Shown in pieces: positions 26,896 to 36,078 of a stretch of 64,000 nt of DNA. The stretch comes from Alloyangia pacifica. Its GTDB lineage: Bacteria; Pseudomonadota; Alphaproteobacteria; Rhodobacterales; Rhodobacteraceae. The stretch spans positions 1 through 64,000 of the forward strand of contig NZ_CP022191.1 in assembly GCF_003111685.1 (NCBI RefSeq), read 5' to 3'. Below the pieces are notes generated by a model. The model had not been told where the DNA came from. It saw nothing but the letters and a program-made list of their open reading frames with translations, and did not search any database. The position numbers and the translations under genes are program-made. The first letter of the stretch is position 1. Every line of letters begins with the position of its first letter.

Positions 26896-28020
26896 ATGAC
26901 GAAAGAGCCCGGGAACGTGGAAGAGATGCTGGCCAGACTGGTCGGCTTTGACAGCGTGGTCGCCCGGCCGAACGGGCGGATCGTGGAGTTCGTCCGCGAC
27001 TGGCTGTCAGCGCTGGGAATCGCCGCGCATGTGCTGCCCGGTCCCGAGGGCGACAGGTCCAATCTCTTCGCCAGCATCGGGCCGGTCGACAAGCCAGGCT
27101 TCGTGCTCTCGGGGCATCTCGATGTCGTTCCGGCGACGGAACCGGGCTGGCACGCAGACCCCTTCGTCCTTCGCGAGGACGCCGGGCGGCTGATAGGACG
27201 CGGTGCCTGCGACATGAAGGGCTTCGTCGCTGCCGCGCTGTCGATGCTGCCGGAGCTCGCCGCGATGGACCTGCCGGTGCCGATCCACCTGGCGCTCTCC
27301 TACGATGAAGAGGCCGGGTGCCGCGGCGTACCGCATCTGCTGGCGGCGCTTCCCGATCTCTGCGCGCGACCGCAGGGAGCGATCATCGGCGAGCCGACCG
27401 AGCTGATGCCGGTGCTGGCACACAAGGGAAAGGCCGCGGTCCGCGTCACCGCCTCCGGAACGGCGGGCCATTCCTCACGGCCCGATCTTGGGGACAATGC
27501 CATCCACACGCTAGTACCTGTGCTGGAGGCCGCTGTCGGCCAGGCCGCTGCGCTGACAAAGGGCGCGCAGGACGCCCGTTTCGCACCGCCCTGGTCCAGC
27601 CTGCAGATCGGCACGATCTCTGGCGGTCAGGCGCTCAATATCATACCCGACGCTGCCGTGGCGGAGATCGAGGCGCGCGCCATCGCCGGGGCCGACCCGA
27701 TGACCCTACTCGCCCCTGTGCGCGCCGCTGCCGAGGCAGCGGGGGCCGCCTGCGACATAATTTCCGCTTATCCCGCGCTGGCCCTGGCCACCGATCACCC
27801 GCTGGCTGAGCGCCTTGCCCGGCTCAGCGGTCAGTGCCCGCTGGACGCCGTCAGCTTCGGAACGGAGGCGGGGCTTTTCCAGGCCGCCGGCATCCCTTCC
27901 ATTGTCTGCGGCCCGGGCAATATCGCACGTGCCCATAAACCGGAAGAATACCTGCACCGCGACGAGTTGCAGGCCGCCTGCGCGCTGATCCGACGGCTTG
28001 GCAAAAGCCTGAGCGAATGA
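26896..28020 (+). CDS. M20 metallopeptidase, ArgE/acetylornithine-deacetylase-like
   Basis: A 374-residue M20 amidohydrolase starting at ATG 26896 after GAGGAG. Zinc-site segments are SGHLDVVPATEPGWH (His, Asp), GACDMKGFVA (Asp), YDEEAGCRGV (catalytic Glu pair), IGEPTELMP and AHKPEEYL (His). It hydrolyses an N-acyl amino compound; N-acetylornithine is the textbook substrate, and relatives include the diaminobutyrate deacetylase of ectoine breakdown (DoeB). A biosynthetic ArgE role is unlikely in this catabolic setting. Confidence 0.85.
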   Translation: MTKEPGNVEEMLARLVGFDSVVARPNGRIVEFVRDWLSALGIAAHVLPGPEGDRSNLFASIGPVDKPGFVLSGHLDVVPATEPGWHADPFVLREDAGRLIGRGACDMKGFVAAALSMLPELAAMDLPVPIHLALSYDEEAGCRGVPHLLAALPDLCARPQGAIIGEPTELMPVLAHKGKAAVRVTASGTAGHSSRPDLGDNAIHTLVPVLEAAVGQAAALTKGAQDARFAPPWSSLQIGTISGGQALNIIPDAAVAEIEARAIAGADPMTLLAPVRAAAEAAGAACDIISAYPALALATDHPLAERLARLSGQCPLDAVSFGTEAGLFQAAGIPSIVCGPGNIARAHKPEEYLHRDELQAACALIRRLGKSLSE

Positions 28021-28142
28021 CGGCATTTTCTGCGGCCTCACCCGGCGCAGTCTGGCCAAATCTGCCGCCGTTACCCGCGATCAAGCCAATGATGCCACGA
28101 CGGGACTGCTACGTTTCGGAGGAATGAAGCAGGAACGGTACC

Positions 28143-28979
28143 ATGACCAGAGTTGACACCCCCTCCCCCGCCCCCTCCGCCGTCGACATCGTCGGGTTCG
28201 AGCCGGCACATCTGGAGGGCGCCCAAGCTCTGTCCACGGCTGTCGGCTGGGCGCATCGGGTGGAAGACTGGGCACTGAACCTCTCGGTGTCCCGCGGAGT
28301 GATCGGCTTGGCAGACGGGCGAGTCGTCGCGACGGCGCTGTGTTCGCTGCATGGCCCGGTGGCAACGCTAAACATGATCATCGTCGACGGCTCCATGCGT
28401 GGCCGTGGCCTGGGACGCAAGGTGATGGAAGCGGCGATGGCACTGGCAGAAGACCGCGAGATGCGCCTCGTCGCGACGCCGGAGGGCATGCCGCTCTACC
28501 GCAAGCTCGGCTTCCTCGAAAACGGTCGGATCGTCCAGATGGGCGGGACGGCCCGGGCGGCAACGCCCGAGTGCGACGTGCAGGTCGGCTCGGTCAACCC
28601 TCAGCGACTGGCGAAGATGGACTTCGCCGCCAGCGGAATGGAGCGGGGCGCGCTGCTTACGCGGATCGCCGAGGCGGGAGAGACGCTGAGCGCCGACGGC
28701 GGCTTTGCCATGCTACGCCGGTTCGGTCGGGGCCATGTGCTGGGCCCGATTGTGGCGCGCAACCCGGCCACCGCCCGGGCGCTGATTGCGGCGGCGGCCA
28801 CCCGGATGGAGGGGCAGCCCTTGCGCATCGACGTCTACGAGGACCTGGGCCTGGTCCCCTTCATCGAGGAGCTGGGCCTCGCCATCGCCGGGACCGGAAC
28901 ACCCATGGTGCGCGCTGCGAAGGCTCATCCGGAATCCGACTACCGCACTCATGCGCTGGTATCGCAGGCCCTTGGCTGA
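28143..28979 (+). CDS. Tandem-domain GNAT acetyltransferase, copy 2
   Basis: A 278-residue protein with an N-terminal GNAT domain showing IIVDGSMRGRGLGRKVMEAA (acetyl-CoA loop) and MPLYRKLGFLENG, then a C-terminal domain similar in plan to the protein at 23742-24614. AGGAATGAAGCAGGAA lies upstream of the ATG. It stands between the M20 deacetylase and the 2-hydroxyacid dehydrogenase. A small-amine acetyltransferase is the likely class, with substrate unknown. Confidence 0.8.
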   Translation: MTRVDTPSPAPSAVDIVGFEPAHLEGAQALSTAVGWAHRVEDWALNLSVSRGVIGLADGRVVATALCSLHGPVATLNMIIVDGSMRGRGLGRKVMEAAMALAEDREMRLVATPEGMPLYRKLGFLENGRIVQMGGTARAATPECDVQVGSVNPQRLAKMDFAASGMERGALLTRIAEAGETLSADGGFAMLRRFGRGHVLGPIVARNPATARALIAAAATRMEGQPLRIDVYEDLGLVPFIEELGLAIAGTGTPMVRAAKAHPESDYRTHALVSQALG

Positions 28980-29114
28980 GCCGATGCACCGCACCGTCTG
29001 CCGTTTCGGCGCTCTCCATGATGGTTTCCGTCTGGCACGTCCGGACCTCACAGGCGCGGGATGCGGCCTCTTCCTCCCGCCCGTCCGTCGGGCACTGCGC
29101 AAGGAGACGCGCTG

Positions 29115-30023
29115 ATGGCTTTGCTGTTCACCTCCACCCCCGACCGGCGGCCCGTCTGGCAATCGCTCTTCGAGGCCGAAGGGATACCGATAATCTCCGG
29201 CGAGGATGCCGTGACCGATCCGGCGGAGGTGACAGCGATTGCCTGCTGGGTGCCGCCCGCCGATCTGTCGCGGTATTCCAACCTGCGCGCCGTGATCTCC
29301 GTCGGCGCGGGTGTCGACCATCTGCCACCCCTGCCCGCAGGCGTGGCGCTGTCGCGCACCTTGGCGCCAGGGATCGAGGCGATGGTACGCGACTGGGTGG
29401 TCATGGCGACGCTCACGCTGCACCGCGACTTGCCCCGCTACCTGGAACAGGGTCGGGCGGGCACCTGGCAGAGCCACCCCGTCGCGCTGGCCGGGTCGCG
29501 CCGGGTCGGAATCCTGGGCATGGGGAGGATCGGAACGCTGGCCGCACTTAGCCTGCAAGCCTTGGGCTTCGACGTGGCGGGGCTTTCGCGGTCCGGCGTA
29601 GACGGCGCCGTGCCGATGTTCGCGGCCTCCGACATGGAACGGTTCCTGGCGCGGTCCGATCTGCTGATTTGCCTGCTGCCGCTAACGCCCGAGACGCGGG
29701 GCATTCTGAACGTGAAGACGCTCTCGGCCCTGCCCCGGGGCGCCTGCCTCGTTCATGCTGGCCGCGGCGCGCATCTCGATACCGTCGCTTTGCGCGACGC
29801 ACTGAAATCGGGTCAGATCTCGGCTGCCATGCTGGACGTGACCAATCCCGAACCGTTGCCCGCGGACCATTGGATGTGGCAGGATCCCCGCGTGATCGTC
29901 ACCCCACATGTGGCGGCCCAGACCGATGCGACCGAAGGCGCGAGGCATGCGCTGTCAGTAATGCGGGCGCTGCGCGACGGCACGCAGGTGCCGGGTCTTG
30001 TCGATCCAGTGCGCGGCTACTAA
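29115..30023 (+). CDS. D-2-hydroxyacid dehydrogenase (GhrA-like glyoxylate/hydroxypyruvate reductase)
   Basis: NAD(P)-dependent reductase of 302 residues; ATG 29115 follows AAGGAGA. The cofactor loop is RVGILGMGRIGTLAALSLQA. Catalytic residues fit VHAGRGAHLDTVAL (Arg), NPEPLPADHWMWQDP (Glu) and VTPHVAAQTDATE (His). The shortened N-terminal catalytic domain matches the GhrA subgroup that reduces glyoxylate or hydroxypyruvate. It could remove a 2-oxoacid made by the nearby oxidases or dehydratase. It ends 3 bp from the convergent Lrp regulator. Confidence 0.85.
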   Translation: MALLFTSTPDRRPVWQSLFEAEGIPIISGEDAVTDPAEVTAIACWVPPADLSRYSNLRAVISVGAGVDHLPPLPAGVALSRTLAPGIEAMVRDWVVMATLTLHRDLPRYLEQGRAGTWQSHPVALAGSRRVGILGMGRIGTLAALSLQALGFDVAGLSRSGVDGAVPMFAASDMERFLARSDLLICLLPLTPETRGILNVKTLSALPRGACLVHAGRGAHLDTVALRDALKSGQISAAMLDVTNPEPLPADHWMWQDPRVIVTPHVAAQTDATEGARHALSVMRALRDGTQVPGLVDPVRGY

Positions 30024-30026
30024 GCG

Positions 30027-30521
30027 TCAGTCGGGGTCGCTGAACAGCCGGGTCAGATCGACATGCTTGCGAGCGAAGGGCGTTTTCAACACGACAAAGC
30101 TGAAATATTTGTCGATACCTACCTCGCGGTCAATCAGCCCCTCGACGATGGACTGGTAATCTTCGATCCCGTTGGTGACGAACTTCACCAGGTAATCGTA
30201 GCCGCCCGACACCAGGTGGCATTCGACGCAGCTGTCAATTTTCTCCAGCGCTTCTTGGAAGCGGGCGAAGTCGATCTGCCGGTGGTTCTTGAGTGTAAAT
30301 TCCGTGAAGACCGTCATGGTCGAGCCCAGGCGTGCCAAGTCGATCTGCGCCGAATAGCCCGAGATATAGCCCGCCTGCTGCAGCTTTTTCACCCGCATCA
30401 GGCAGGGCGAGGGCGAGAGGTTCACTGCATCGGCAAGCTCGACATTGGTGATGCGGCCGTTGCGCTGCAGCACCGCGAGAATTTTCACGTCGATCCTGTC
30501 GAGCTTGTAGGCCGGCTTCAT
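30027..30521 (-). CDS. Lrp/AsnC family transcriptional regulator
   Basis: A 164-residue regulator with an N-terminal winged helix (LDRIDVKILAVLQRNGRITN, then ELADAVNLSPSPCLMRVKKL) and a C-terminal RAM/ligand domain (TMTVFTEFTLKN, CHLVSGGYDYLVKF). It is divergent from the FAD oxidase at 30677 and so probably controls it and the downstream tartrate dehydrogenase and ALDH genes. Lrp members usually sense an amino acid; ectoine catabolism is likewise controlled by an Lrp member (DoeX). Confidence 0.9.
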   Translation of the reverse strand: MKPAYKLDRIDVKILAVLQRNGRITNVELADAVNLSPSPCLMRVKKLQQAGYISGYSAQIDLARLGSTMTVFTEFTLKNHRQIDFARFQEALEKIDSCVECHLVSGGYDYLVKFVTNGIEDYQSIVEGLIDREVGIDKYFSFVVLKTPFARKHVDLTRLFSDPD

Positions 30522-30676
30522 TGCTTTTCCTTGGGTCAGGATCAGGGAGGCGGAATGCCCATCCGGGATGGTGTTCTACCGCACCTTATTTATCACCACG
30601 TTTCAAAAGGAAATGCCGTTTGCGGGGGCGATTGCAGAACAACGCGCTGCCGGGCCCCGGCTAAGGTCCGTTCAAA
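30522..30676. promoter_or_regulatory. Divergent control region, Lrp regulator and FAD oxidase
   Basis: A 155-bp gap between divergent genes with an AT-richer core around 30585-30620. It must hold the promoters of both units and is the likely Lrp binding region; no exact operator could be defined by eye. Confidence 0.4.
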
Positions 30677-32017
30677 ATGAAAGGTCTGCCCATGTCCGCG
30701 CCACGCCTCTCCGTGACCACCTCCGACATAATGCCCTCCCAAGCCGATTGCGTCGTGATCGGGGGAGGGATCGTCGGCGTCTGTACCGCTTACTGGCTGG
30801 CAAGCGCAGGCCAGAAAGTCGCCCTGCTCGAGAAGGGGGTGATCGGGGGCGAACAGTCCAGCCGCAACTGGGGCTGGTGCCGCCAGCAGAACCGCGACGC
30901 GCGCGAACTGCCGCTCTCGACGAAGAGCCTAGACCTCTGGGAACGCATGGGCGCAGAGATCGGGGACAGCCTGGGATTTCGTCGCTGCGGCCTGCTCTAT
31001 CTCTCCAATGACGATGCAGAGATCGAGGGCTGGGACGATTGGGGCCGTTTTGCGCGAGGCGAAGGCATCGACACCCGCATGCTGACCGCTGAAGAGGCTG
31101 CAACACGCGGCGCGGCCACCGGCCAGCGCTGGAAGGGCGGTGTCTGGTCGCCCACTGACGGCACCGCCGACCCGGCTCGGGCGGCCCCGCTAATCGCACA
31201 GGCCGTGGAAAAGCTGGGCGGTCATGTGGTGCAGTCCTGCGCCGCGCGGGGCATCGAACGCAGTGGCGGCCGCGTTTCGGCGGTTGTGACCGAACGCGGC
31301 ACGGTGCGCACGTCTGCCGTTGTCGTGGCCGGCGGGGCCTGGGCCGCAAGCTTCCTGCACCAGATCGGCATTTTCTTTCCGCAGGCCTCGGCCCGCAGTT
31401 CGATCCTGTCGGTCGCTCCGGGCGTGATGGGCCTGCCTGACACCCTCCATACGAAGTCCGTGACGGTAACGCGACGCGCCGATGGCGGCTACACTCTGGC
31501 CACCTCGGGGCGAGCGAACCTTGATCCGACTCCGGGCGCAATCCTCGGCATGCGGCATTTTCTGCCGATGTTCGCCCGGCGCTGGCGGGTGCTGCGCCCC
31601 GGCGGCACCCAGGCCTGGGCCGCGGGATTCGAGACGCGCCGTTGCTGGGCGCTGGACCAGCCGACCCCTATGGAACGCACCCGAATCCTGGACCCGAAGC
31701 CGGATGCCACGGTTATCGCCCAGACGCTTGAGCGCGCGCGCGTGCTGATGCCCGAATTGCGCAAGGCGCCCGTTCAGGCCGCGTGGGGCGGCTATATCGA
31801 TAGTACCCCGGATGGCGTACCGGTCATCGATGCCGACATCGGCATTCCCGGTCTTGTCCTGGCGGCGGGCCTGTCGGGCCATGGGTTCGGAATCGGACCC
31901 GGCGTTGGCCATCTGGTGGCCGACATGGTCCTGGGCCGGAGTCCAATCACCGAAACTGCTCAATACCGGCTGGCCCGTCTAGGCCACAGCCAGTGGGGCA
32001 AGGTTTCTGATTTCTGA
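30677..32017 (+). CDS. FAD-dependent amino-acid/amine oxidoreductase (DAO family)
   Basis: Flavoprotein of 446 residues. FAD motif ADCVVIGGGIVGVCTAYWLA is near residue 22, followed by the subgroup signature SSRNWGWCRQQNRDARELPL. The C-terminal GLVLAAGLSGHGFGIGPGVG closes the flavin site. Such proteins oxidise D-amino acids, N-methyl amino acids or opines at the membrane or with oxygen. Start ATG 30677 is given; ATG 30692 (MSAPRLS) is equally possible. It heads a three-gene unit with a beta-decarboxylating dehydrogenase and a semialdehyde dehydrogenase. Confidence 0.86.
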   Translation: MKGLPMSAPRLSVTTSDIMPSQADCVVIGGGIVGVCTAYWLASAGQKVALLEKGVIGGEQSSRNWGWCRQQNRDARELPLSTKSLDLWERMGAEIGDSLGFRRCGLLYLSNDDAEIEGWDDWGRFARGEGIDTRMLTAEEAATRGAATGQRWKGGVWSPTDGTADPARAAPLIAQAVEKLGGHVVQSCAARGIERSGGRVSAVVTERGTVRTSAVVVAGGAWAASFLHQIGIFFPQASARSSILSVAPGVMGLPDTLHTKSVTVTRRADGGYTLATSGRANLDPTPGAILGMRHFLPMFARRWRVLRPGGTQAWAAGFETRRCWALDQPTPMERTRILDPKPDATVIAQTLERARVLMPELRKAPVQAAWGGYIDSTPDGVPVIDADIGIPGLVLAAGLSGHGFGIGPGVGHLVADMVLGRSPITETAQYRLARLGHSQWGKVSDF

Positions 32018-32035
32018 TTATCGGCGGAGCAACAC

Positions 32036-33088
32036 ATGCATACATATAATCTGGCCGTGATCCCCGGCGACGGGATCGGCGGGGATGTCACCGCGGCCGC
32101 GATGGCGGTCGTTGTCGCGGCTGCCAAGCAACACGGTTTCGCCGTCACGTCGCAGCAGTTCGACTGGTCCTGCGCGCATTACCTTGAGACCGGAAAGATG
32201 ATGCCCGAGGGCGCGATCGAGACGCTCCGGGCTTTCGACGCGATCTATCTCGGTTGCGTGGGCTGGCCGGAAACGGTGCCCGATGCGATCTCTCTGCACG
32301 GGCTGCTGCTGCCGATCCGCAAGGCGTTCAACCAATACGCCAACATCCGTCCGCACAGGCTTCTGCCCGGTGTCGAAGGCCCGCTGAAGGCCGCAGCATT
32401 CGACATCCTGTGCATCCGCGAGAACACGGAGGGCGAATATTCCGGCGCGGGCGGTCGTGCCCATCGGGGCATGGCGAATGAGGTGGCTGTGGAGACGGCG
32501 ATCTTCACCCGCGCGGGCATCGAACGCATCCTACGCTTCGCCTTCGAACAGGCCCGCGCGCGGCGCGGGCACGTCACCTCCGTCACCAAATCCAACGCGC
32601 AAAAGCACTCAATGGTCTTCTGGGACGAGATGACCCGCCAGGTCGCGCAGGATTACCCGGACGTGACCGTGACCTTGACGCATGTCGATGCGATGGCCGC
32701 GCGAATGGTGATGGCCCCTGAAAGCCTCGACGTGGTGGTGGCCTCCAACCTCTTCGGCGACATCCTCACCGACCTTGGTGCGGCGATCCAGGGCGGGCTG
32801 GGCTTTGCGGCTTCGGCCAATATCTGTCCCGACCGCAGCAGCCCCTCAATGTTCGAGCCGGTGCACGGCTCGGCCCCCGATATCGCCGGGCGCGGCATTG
32901 CCAACCCCATCGCGGCGATCTGGTCGGCGGCCATGATGCTGGACCATCTAGGCGAGATCGCTGCGGCGAATGCCATCATGACCGCCACGGAAGCCGCAAC
33001 CGGCCAGGGCATCGGCACACGCCCGGGCCAGCAGTCCACCGATGACATTACCACAGCGATCCTCACTGCACTGGAGACCCTAGCATGA
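32036..33088 (+). CDS. Tartrate/D-malate dehydrogenase-like beta-decarboxylating dehydrogenase
   Basis: A 350-residue member of the isopropylmalate/isocitrate dehydrogenase family. AVIPGDGIGGDVT at the N-terminus, LCIRENTEGEYSGAGGR for the metal/substrate loop, NLFGDILTDLGAA and FEPVHGSAPDIAGRG for NAD binding are all present. The GCVGWPETVPDAISLHGLLL segment is characteristic of the tartrate dehydrogenase (TtuC)/DmlA subgroup. It oxidises and may decarboxylate a 2-hydroxy diacid such as tartrate or malate. Its stop overlaps the start of the ALDH gene. Confidence 0.85.
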   Translation: MHTYNLAVIPGDGIGGDVTAAAMAVVVAAAKQHGFAVTSQQFDWSCAHYLETGKMMPEGAIETLRAFDAIYLGCVGWPETVPDAISLHGLLLPIRKAFNQYANIRPHRLLPGVEGPLKAAAFDILCIRENTEGEYSGAGGRAHRGMANEVAVETAIFTRAGIERILRFAFEQARARRGHVTSVTKSNAQKHSMVFWDEMTRQVAQDYPDVTVTLTHVDAMAARMVMAPESLDVVVASNLFGDILTDLGAAIQGGLGFAASANICPDRSSPSMFEPVHGSAPDIAGRGIANPIAAIWSAAMMLDHLGEIAAANAIMTATEAATGQGIGTRPGQQSTDDITTAILTALETLA

Positions 33089-34521
33089 TCCTAAACGACC
33101 CTGACCTCTTCCGCAACGCAGCCCTGATCGACGGCGACTGGCGGTCCCGCCCCGGCCTGACCGTGACAAATCCCGCAACCGGGGCGTCGCTGGGGGACCT
33201 GCCCGACTGCACCGCGGCGGAAACAGAGGAGGCAATCTCGGCGGCGGAGCGGGCGATGAAAAGCTGGGCCTCGCGCACCCATGCGGAGCGGGCGGATATC
33301 CTGCTGGCCTGGTACCACCTTATCCTCGACAATACCGAGGACCTGGCGCAGATCTTGACCGCCGAACAGGGCAAACCGCTGGCCGAGGCCCGCGGAGAAG
33401 TAGCCTATGGCGCCAGCTTCGTGCGCTGGTTCGCGGAAGAAGCGCGGCGCATCAACGGCAAGATCATTCCCTCCCCCACCGCCGGCAAAAAGATATTCGC
33501 CATGAAGGGGCCGGTCGGCGTGTGCGCAATCATCACGCCTTGGAACTTTCCCATCGCCATGATCACCCGAAAGGTGGCGCCTGGGTTGGCGGCAGGTTGC
33601 ACCATGGTGATCAAACCCTCCGATTTCACGCCTTATTCCGCGCTGGCGCTTGCGGTGCTGGCCGAACGCGCCGGGATCCCGGCCGGGGTGCTCAACGTGC
33701 TGACCGGCCGGCCCGAGGCGATCGGCGGCGCGCTGACGAAGAGCCCTGTGGTGCGCAAGCTGTCGTTCACCGGCTCGACCCGCGTGGGCGCGCTTCTGGC
33801 CGAGCAATGCGCGCCCACGCTCAAGCGGCTCAGCCTGGAGCTGGGCGGGAACGCCCCTTTCGTGATTTTTGATGACGCCGATCTTGACGCGGCGGTCGAG
33901 GGAGCGATCCAGTCGAAGTTCCGCAATGGCGGGCAGACCTGCGTCTGCGCCAACCGGATCATGGTGCAGGTAGGCATCCACGATGCCTTTGTTGCGGCGC
34001 TGGCCGCGCGGGTCGACGCGCTCCGTGTGGGCCCCGGCGACCAGAAAGGGATTGACATCGGTCCCATGATCAATCCCGCCGCGATCGAGAAAATCAACGC
34101 CCATGTGGCCGATGCCTTGGAGCGTGGTGCGACCCGCGCCACCCGTTCGCGCGATCTGACCGGACAATATGCCGATCCGGTGGTTCTGTCCGGCGCAACT
34201 ACCGAGATGCGCCTCGCGGCGGAGGAGACCTTCGGTCCGGTCGCGCCGATATTCCGCTTTGAGACGGAAGACGAGGCACTGGCGCTGGCCAATGGCACGC
34301 CCTTTGGCCTTGCCGCCTATTTCTACACCCGCGACATGTCCCGGGCGTTCCGCTTCGGCGAGGCACTGGAGTTCGGGATGGTGGGGCTGAATACCGGCCT
34401 TCTCAGTAACGAGGTCTCGCCCTTCGGGGGCGTCAAGGCCTCCGGCCTCGGTCGCGAAGGCGGTCAAGAAGGGATCGACGAATATCTCGAAACGAAGGCG
34501 ATGCATTTCGGCGGTCTCTGA
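33085..34521 (+). CDS. NAD(P)-dependent succinate-semialdehyde dehydrogenase-like ALDH
   Basis: A 478-residue aldehyde dehydrogenase. The catalytic Asn is in TPWNFPIAM, Glu in LSLELGGNAPFVIF and Cys in FRNGGQTCVCANRI, a GabD-like context. SEVTTEMR-type tail residues and FGGVKASGLGREGG near the end are conserved. GabD-type enzymes turn succinate or glutarate semialdehyde into the diacid, the normal last step in amine and amino-acid breakdown. A 4-bp overlap couples it to the preceding dehydrogenase. Confidence 0.88.
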   Translation: MILNDPDLFRNAALIDGDWRSRPGLTVTNPATGASLGDLPDCTAAETEEAISAAERAMKSWASRTHAERADILLAWYHLILDNTEDLAQILTAEQGKPLAEARGEVAYGASFVRWFAEEARRINGKIIPSPTAGKKIFAMKGPVGVCAIITPWNFPIAMITRKVAPGLAAGCTMVIKPSDFTPYSALALAVLAERAGIPAGVLNVLTGRPEAIGGALTKSPVVRKLSFTGSTRVGALLAEQCAPTLKRLSLELGGNAPFVIFDDADLDAAVEGAIQSKFRNGGQTCVCANRIMVQVGIHDAFVAALAARVDALRVGPGDQKGIDIGPMINPAAIEKINAHVADALERGATRATRSRDLTGQYADPVVLSGATTEMRLAAEETFGPVAPIFRFETEDEALALANGTPFGLAAYFYTRDMSRAFRFGEALEFGMVGLNTGLLSNEVSPFGGVKASGLGREGGQEGIDEYLETKAMHFGGL

Positions 34522-34844
34522 AAGGACCCTGCCGTGGCGGGCTCGATGCATTTATCGGTCGCGTATATCTCTAAGCTAAAAAGTCTCGGGCCACGGTCAC
34601 TGGTACCGGAGCGATGTCGCGCCGGTCATCGCTCCGCGTCGAGCGAGAGATCGATAGCGACACCGTAGAGCGGCGTTGCTGCGAAGCGATCCAATATGCC
34701 TGACCGCGACCACGGCGATTAGAGAACGCCACGGGAGACTATCCGTTTTGTTCACCCTGTGCTGGCGGCTCTTAACGACGTTTGCTCAGTGCGCAGTGAG
34801 ATGGTCCCCGAAAACTGGACACCCTGCTAAGCTTGCCGCCAACG

Positions 34845-35147
34845 ATGACGAGGAAGAACAGCGTGGCTGGCAAACGAAAGAATTACGGCGCCGAGTTCAA
34901 GGCGAAGGTGGCGCTTGAGGCTATCCGTGGTGAGCTGACGGTCGCCGAACTGGTGGCAAAGCACGGCGTGCATCAGACCCTCATCAACACCTGGAAGCGG
35001 CAGGCGCTCGAGGGCATGTCCGCAATCTTCTCCGGCAAGGCCGAGGCGAAGGCGGCCGAGAAGGAGGGCGAGATCGAGAAGCTGCACGCCAAGATCGGCC
35101 AACTCGTGGTGGAGCGGGATTTTTTAGTCAAAGCCTCCGGACGGTGA
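34845..35147 (+). CDS. IS3-family OrfA (helix-turn-helix protein)
   Basis: 100 residues from ATG 34845. KRKNYGAEFKAKVALEAIRG begins the HTH typical of IS3 OrfA, followed by a leucine-zipper-like end (EKEGEIEKLHAKIGQLVVER). Near its end lies the slippery heptamer T TTT TTA (35120-35126, set in the OrfA frame), the classic site for -1 frameshifting into OrfB. Confidence 0.85.
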   Translation: MTRKNSVAGKRKNYGAEFKAKVALEAIRGELTVAELVAKHGVHQTLINTWKRQALEGMSAIFSGKAEAKAAEKEGEIEKLHAKIGQLVVERDFLVKASGR

Positions 35148-35984
35148 GCGTGTCCCGGAGGCGAGAGATGATCGATCCGAAGCACTCGGTGCTGTCGATC
35201 ACCCGGCAATGTGCGCTGATCGGGATCAGCTGATCGGCGTGGTATGGGCCAGGCAGAACCGAGACACCGCTGAACCTGGCGTTGATGAAGCTGATCGATG
35301 CGCAGTTCATGGAGACGCCTTTCTACGGCAGCCGCCAGATGGCGAGGCACCTGCGCAACCAGGGCTACTGCGTCGGGCGCAAGCGCATCCGGCGGCTGAT
35401 GGCGAGGATGGGCCTGCGCGCTGTCTACCAGCCGCCGCGCACGACGGTGCCCCACCCGGAGCACCGCAAGTATCCGTACCTCCGTGATCGAGCGCCCAAA
35501 CCAGGTCTGGTGCGCGGACATCACCTACATTCCCATGCGGCGGGGCTTCCTCTACCTCGTGGCGATCATGGACTGGGCGACGCGCCGAGTGCTGTCCTGG
35601 CGGCTCTCAAACACGATGGACACCGAGTTCTGCATTGAGGCGCTGGAGGATGCCTTTCGGCTTCACGGACGGCCCGAGATCTTCAATACGGATCAGGGCA
35701 GCCAGTTCACCAGCCCGCGCTTCACGCAGCCCTTGCTGGACGCGACGGTGAAGGTCTCCATGGACGGTCGAGGACGCTGGATGGACAACGTCATGATCGA
35801 ACGGCTATGGCGGTCGCTGAAATACGAGTGCGTCTACCTCCACGCCTTCGAAACCGGGTCTGCGGCCCGGGCAGGCATCGGAAAGTGGATGACCTTCTAC
35901 AACACCGAGCGCCCACATTCGACACTTGGAGGCAGAACACCGGTCGAGGCCCATCAGGGCCCCGGCCTCAAGGCGGCAGCATGA
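35126..35984 (+). pseudogene. IS3-family OrfB transposase, nonsense plus frameshift
   Basis: DDE integrase (rve) with VWCADITYIPMRRGFLYLVA (first Asp), NTDQGSQFTS (second Asp) and MIERLWRSLKYE (Glu). The frame expected after the -1 slip is broken twice. A TGA at 35231-35233 stands where an Arg codon is expected (GIS-stop-SAWYG), and a frame change at about 35480 sits between HRKYPYL and VIERPNQVW, where residues are missing. The catalytic triad region itself is intact. Confidence 0.85.
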
Positions 35985-36078
35985 TCACCAGGCAAGCTTA
36001 GCAGCGCCGCTAAACTGTCCGGAAAATGGGGACCACCTCAGTCTATGACGGCGCCGATCGTCTGCGCTCTTGCTCGGT

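Larger units (their letters stand above)
34797..36040 (+). mobile_element. IS3-family insertion sequence (damaged)
   Basis: A 1244-bp element. Inverted repeats are TGAGATGGTCCCC plus a diverged part and TGGACA at 34797-34821, and the complement of TGAGGTGGTCCCC...CGGACA at 36016-36040. It carries overlapping orfA and orfB. No short target duplication is visible at the flanks, and orfB is broken, so it is probably immobile on its own. It separates the amino-compound genes on the left from the sugar-acid genes on the right. Confidence 0.88.

Noticed and set aside
26896..28020. Biosynthetic ArgE
   Set aside because: No arginine biosynthesis genes nearby and the context is catabolic; only the M20 family assignment is supported.
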